From Flavobacterium crassostreae (GTDB lineage: Bacteria > Bacteroidota > Bacteroidia > Flavobacteriales > Flavobacteriaceae): a DNA stretch of 64,000 nt. Of the stretch, positions 61,155 to 64,000 are shown piece by piece. The notes under the pieces are model-generated. The model did not search any database, was not told the origin of the DNA, and saw nothing but the letters and a program-made list of their open reading frames with translations. The stretch spans positions 682,001-746,000 of the forward strand of contig NZ_CP017688.1 in assembly GCF_001831475.1 (NCBI RefSeq). The letters run 5' to 3'. Each line of letters opens with the position of its first letter. Position 1 is the first letter of the stretch. A program made the position numbers and the translations under genes.

Positions 61155-62102
61155 ATGAATTTAGACTCTTACATATCTCAGCTACTCTATCGTTACCAAT
61201 GTGTTATCGTTCCTGGTTTTGGTGCATTCCTTACAGAAACTCAGTCCGCACAATGGGTTGCGAGTGCTAATTCGTTTTTTCCGCCCAAAAAATTAGTCTC
61301 CTTTAATACAAATCTAAAAAATAATGATGGGTTATTGGCCAATCATATTGCGGCCACCGAAAAAACATCGTACAATTATGCCGTAAATGCAATTGAATAC
61401 GAAGTAGCCAAATGGAAAAAAGCTTTAGAAAACAAAGATGTTTTGGTTCTAAAAAATATTGGAACACTGAGTACCAACGCAGATAACAATTTGGTTTTTA
61501 GACCCTCTGAACAAGAAAACTTTTTAACCAGTTCTTTTGGTTTAGCATCGTTTGTTTCTCCAGTGGTAAAAAGAACCATTTTTGAACAAAAAACAGAAAA
61601 CATTGCCACCACCAATACTACCCTATCTCTGGAAACTCCAGTTTTAGAATCCAACCCTAGAAGTTCTTACTTAAAGTATGCGGCTATTTTTGTTTTAGGA
61701 TTAGGATTGGCCGGAACTTTAGGCTATCCAATTTATCAAAATGAATTAGCTACACAATCTATTTTGGTAGAGAGATCGGTACAAAAACAGGTTGAAAATA
61801 AAATTCAAGAAGCCACGTTTTTTATCCAAAACCCAATGCCTGCGGTAACGTTAGCCATTCAGGAGAATAAATTACCGTATCATGTAGTTGCGGGCGCCTT
61901 TAGAGAAGAAAAAAATGCCAACAAAATATACCAAAAACTAGTAAAAAAAGGCTACGATTCCAAACTTTTGGAAGTAAACAAACACGGTTTATATCCGGTG
62001 GTTTACGGCAGTTATGCTACTTTGGCAGAAGCCGAAAAAGCAAAACGAGATATACAACAGCATGAAAATGCAGAAGCATGGGTTCTGATTGAATCTTTGT
62101 AA
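61155..62102 (+). CDS. HU-like (CCDC81-type) N-terminus, membrane anchor and SPOR domain
   Basis: The 315-residue protein has an HU/IHF-like N-terminus of the CCDC81 type (SYISQLLYRYQCVIVPGFGA, then SFNTNLKNNDGLLANHIA) to about 130. A Thr/Asn-rich linker, one membrane helix (YAAIFVLGLGLAGTLGYPIY) and a C-terminal SPOR domain (PYHVVAGAFREEKNANKIYQ, GLYPVVYGSYATLAEAEKA) follow. SPOR domains bind denuded peptidoglycan at division sites. HU-type proteins of this clade have been proposed to link chromosome and envelope in Bacteroidota. The cytoplasmic HU and periplasmic SPOR parts suggest a DNA-to-wall tether. Function here is inferred from domains only. Confidence 0.82.
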   Translation: MNLDSYISQLLYRYQCVIVPGFGAFLTETQSAQWVASANSFFPPKKLVSFNTNLKNNDGLLANHIAATEKTSYNYAVNAIEYEVAKWKKALENKDVLVLKNIGTLSTNADNNLVFRPSEQENFLTSSFGLASFVSPVVKRTIFEQKTENIATTNTTLSLETPVLESNPRSSYLKYAAIFVLGLGLAGTLGYPIYQNELATQSILVERSVQKQVENKIQEATFFIQNPMPAVTLAIQENKLPYHVVAGAFREEKNANKIYQKLVKKGYDSKLLEVNKHGLYPVVYGSYATLAEAEKAKRDIQQHENAEAWVLIESL

Positions 62103-62123
62103 GCCGGATTTGCACAAAATACA

Positions 62124-62156
62124 AAACCTCCAAAAGCGTTCTTTTGGAGGTTTTTG
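62124..62156 (+). terminator. Terminator after the HU-SPOR gene
   Basis: AAAACCTCCAAAAG (62124-62137) pairs perfectly with CTTTTGGAGGTTTT (62142-62155) over the CGTT loop and continues into a T-rich stretch. Confidence 0.92.
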
Positions 62157-62221
62157 GTTTTAATGCTTCGGCAAATTCTAAAACTGTATTTATAAAATCG
62201 GTAGCGCTTTTGTTATAACTG

Positions 62222-62414
62222 CTATTTAGAGGCTTTATTGGCTTCTTTTTTTAGGAAAGCATGCATACTATAAATTAGGCGTGATTTTGCGTACAGACGC
62301 CCAAAAACAGCACTAAGTCCTACAGAAACTAAATAGTCCAAACTGAAGAAATAAATAAATTCGAGCAGAAATCCAGTTAGGCATCCAATGAGGCTATTGT
62401 TTTGGATGCAAAAT
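62222..62414 (-). other. Possible remnant or non-canonical small membrane-protein ORF
   Basis: Directly after the helicase stop on the minus strand, an open frame of about 64 codons ends at TAG (62222-62224). It encodes a hydrophobic helix (CLTGFLLEFIYFFSLDY) followed by a basic, lysine-rich tail (FLKKEANKASK). It has no ATG or GTG near its beginning, so it is either a decayed gene, read from a rare start, or chance. Otherwise the 62157-62414 gap shows nothing. Confidence 0.22.
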
Positions 62415-64000
62415 TTAATTTAGGCTGGCTTTAAACATCCGTAATTCGTTCCAACTAAAGGCATCACCCAGTTGCTCTTTCATGCTGTTTAAGGATTCTT
62501 CTTGGTAGTGCTTAAATGCCAATTGTAAGGTCTCTATTTTGTCCGGCGGCAACAACTCTTGTACGGTTACTTTTTTGGATTGTACGAGTTTTACTAAATG
62601 AGTTTCGATCGTTTGATGGGTTAGTTTTCGGATTTTAGCAATCTCTTGTATCGAATTTTTGGAAGCCCATAAATCATAGGTTTCGTCAATGGTCGATTTT
62701 TTGGGTGCTTTCTTTACTGTTTTTTTATTAGAAGTGTATCGTTCGAGGTTTTTATCGTCTTCTATCAGAGTGACATGATTTTTTTTAAATTGGTTTTCAA
62801 TGGCCTCTTTTTTGCTCAAGATGTATTTTTTAATTTCCTCAGAAGTTAGTTTTTCTTTCGAAATAGTTTGGCCTGCAACTACAGTATCTATAAGCAATTT
62901 GGCTTTCATGAGTCGCAAAACGGCTTTGGTCTGCACTTCTTCTAGAAGGCATAATTCGTCAAAAAAAGCTTTAACTTTCTGGATCCGTTTTACTTCTTCT
63001 AGCTTCCACAAAACTTCAAAAACCAACTCGTCCATTGGTTTGAAAAAATAATCAAAAGCCGCTTGAATGCGCTCCGAAACATGGATTAGATCGACGGTCT
63101 CAGTATTGAAAATTTTATTAAGCTGGTGCATAAATTTTTTGGATGGATCTAAAATCCCTTCCACAGTTGTTAACTGCTTGTTTGCCCAAATGGCGTGCTT
63201 GGATTTCTCGGAACTTTCGGAGGTGTCGGAATAACTAAATTTGTGATTGCGCCATTCCTGAGCCAGATTAGACCAATCAAAGCTAGCAATCAAATAGTTA
63301 TGGATGAAATTTTTGGTTTCAAAGTGTAACGAATTTTTCAAAACGTCCTCAGTAGCCTTATTCCGTGCATAATCCATCACGTCTTGGTCATTCGAAATTC
63401 CATTCATACGTAGCGGAGAAAGCAAAACAAGCCCTTTTAAGGAACGCAAACGCGATAAGGCAACATAGGCTTGTCCAGGCATAAAAACTTGCGAAACATC
63501 AATTGCTGCTTTGTCAAAGGTCAATCCTTGGCTTTTGTGTACCGTAATAGCCCAGGCCAACTTGATAGGATAGTGTACAAAGGTGCCTAAAATTTCCTCT
63601 TCAACTTCTTTAGTCAAAGGGTTCAATTGGTATCGGATGTTTTGCCATTCGTACTTTTCGACTTCTATTGTTTTATTCTCTTCCGGAAAATGGACGCTAA
63701 TTTCATGCATGTCTAAGGATTTAATGACACCCATTTTTCCGTTGAAATAGTTTTTTTCAAAAGACAAATCATTTTTGACAAACATTATCTGTGCCCCTAC
63801 TTTGAGTTGCAAATGCTCCTCTACCGGAAAGATTTTTTCAGGAAAATCACCTACTATCTCTGGATCATAGGTAATTAACTCCCCTTTTAGATCGGCAAGC
63901 GCTTGGGTATTCATTGCATCCGCCTTAGCGTTATGGGTGGTTAGCGTAATGTATCCTTTGTTTTCTTTCAGATCAAAATCTGGTTTGACGTATTTATTTA
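62415..64000 (-). CDS. Pif1/RecD-like DNA helicase with C-terminal HTH domain, 3' part (5' end outside window)
   Basis: The reading frame is open to the window edge (KGYITLTTHNAKADAMNTQA precedes the first methionine at 63914), so the N-terminal ATPase core lies outside. Visible are the later SF1B helicase motifs: LKVGAQIMFVKND, AWAITVHKSQGLTFDKAAID and GQAYVALSRLRSLKGL. A long helical region follows, then a C-terminal helix-turn-helix unit of the HTH_40 type (STIDETYDLWASKNSIQEIA, TIETHLVKLVQ). Such proteins unwind DNA in replication or repair. The missing part should hold Walker A and B. Confidence 0.85.
   Translation of the reverse strand, partial: NKYVKPDFDLKENKGYITLTTHNAKADAMNTQALADLKGELITYDPEIVGDFPEKIFPVEEHLQLKVGAQIMFVKNDLSFEKNYFNGKMGVIKSLDMHEISVHFPEENKTIEVEKYEWQNIRYQLNPLTKEVEEEILGTFVHYPIKLAWAITVHKSQGLTFDKAAIDVSQVFMPGQAYVALSRLRSLKGLVLLSPLRMNGISNDQDVMDYARNKATEDVLKNSLHFETKNFIHNYLIASFDWSNLAQEWRNHKFSYSDTSESSEKSKHAIWANKQLTTVEGILDPSKKFMHQLNKIFNTETVDLIHVSERIQAAFDYFFKPMDELVFEVLWKLEEVKRIQKVKAFFDELCLLEEVQTKAVLRLMKAKLLIDTVVAGQTISKEKLTSEEIKKYILSKKEAIENQFKKNHVTLIEDDKNLERYTSNKKTVKKAPKKSTIDETYDLWASKNSIQEIAKIRKLTHQTIETHLVKLVQSKKVTVQELLPPDKIETLQLAFKHYQEESLNSMKEQLGDAFSWNELRMFKASLN

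Overview
The window reads as chromosomal DNA of a gliding member of the Flavobacteriaceae (Bacteroidota), probably Flavobacterium or a close relative. The evidence is a giant SprB-like adhesin next to PorP/SprF proteins, T9SS type B sorting domains, A+T-rich intergenic DNA, promoters of the Bacteroidota form TTG-N17-19-TAnnTTTG, and almost no Shine-Dalgarno sequences. No rRNA, tRNA, CRISPR array, prophage or transposase was found. Most of the window is ordinary core chromosome. The accessory-looking parts are the giant-adhesin locus and one gene that appears inserted between ompA-like and hemF.

Layout. 1-2.1 kb (+): the 3' end of a class A penicillin-binding protein, a structured repeat element, then scoA-scoB (3-oxoacid CoA-transferase). 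2.2-6.5 kb (-): a double-ATPase peptide ABC transporter protein, a PolB-like exonuclease, a second copy of the structured element, a lipoprotein cytochrome c and hemB. 6.6-9.1 kb (+): two coupled genes for exported proteins of unknown function. 9.2-17.3 kb (-): hemF, the inserted AlbA_2/HATPase regulator, an OmpA-like lipoprotein and the hemA-hemC-hemD-hemE run. 17.5-22.9 kb (+): an AraC-type regulator divergent from hemA, hemH, hemJ, a sensor kinase, an enoyl-CoA hydratase and a hypothetical protein. Together the hem genes cover every step from glutamyl-tRNA to protoheme except glutamate-1-semialdehyde aminomutase.

22.9-32.2 kb: HD hydrolase, acyl-ACP desaturase, plsC, rnpA, an S41 protease, ElaA, a DUF4837-type lipoprotein, an MltD-like transglycosylase and pgk. 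32.4-53.9 kb (-): a gliding/T9SS locus ordered like the sprC-sprD-sprB-sprF operon of F. johnsoniae, preceded by two exported proteins. Its centrepiece is a 4689-residue adhesin. The SprD-like protein joins a PorP barrel, a TolA-like Ala/Lys/Asp stalk encoded by 54-bp tandem repeats, a coiled coil and a SPOR-like end. 54.5-64 kb: holB-like gene, DoxX, acyl-CoA thioesterase, recA, a second plsC, trpS, dprA, an HU-SPOR protein and the 3' part of a large helicase.

The least ordinary signals are: (1) two copies of a roughly 85-nt element whose helices covary; (2) a 46-bp duplication of the hemF start flanking the AlbA_2 gene; (3) paired 10-bp direct repeats 21 bp apart between hemA and its divergent AraC-type gene; (4) the SprD-like barrel-stalk-SPOR fusion and a non-SprB domain inside the adhesin; and (5) several promoters whose -7 element ends 4-5 bp before the start codon, which predicts leaderless mRNAs. 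Names rest on motif recognition from the sequence alone; no database search was possible.
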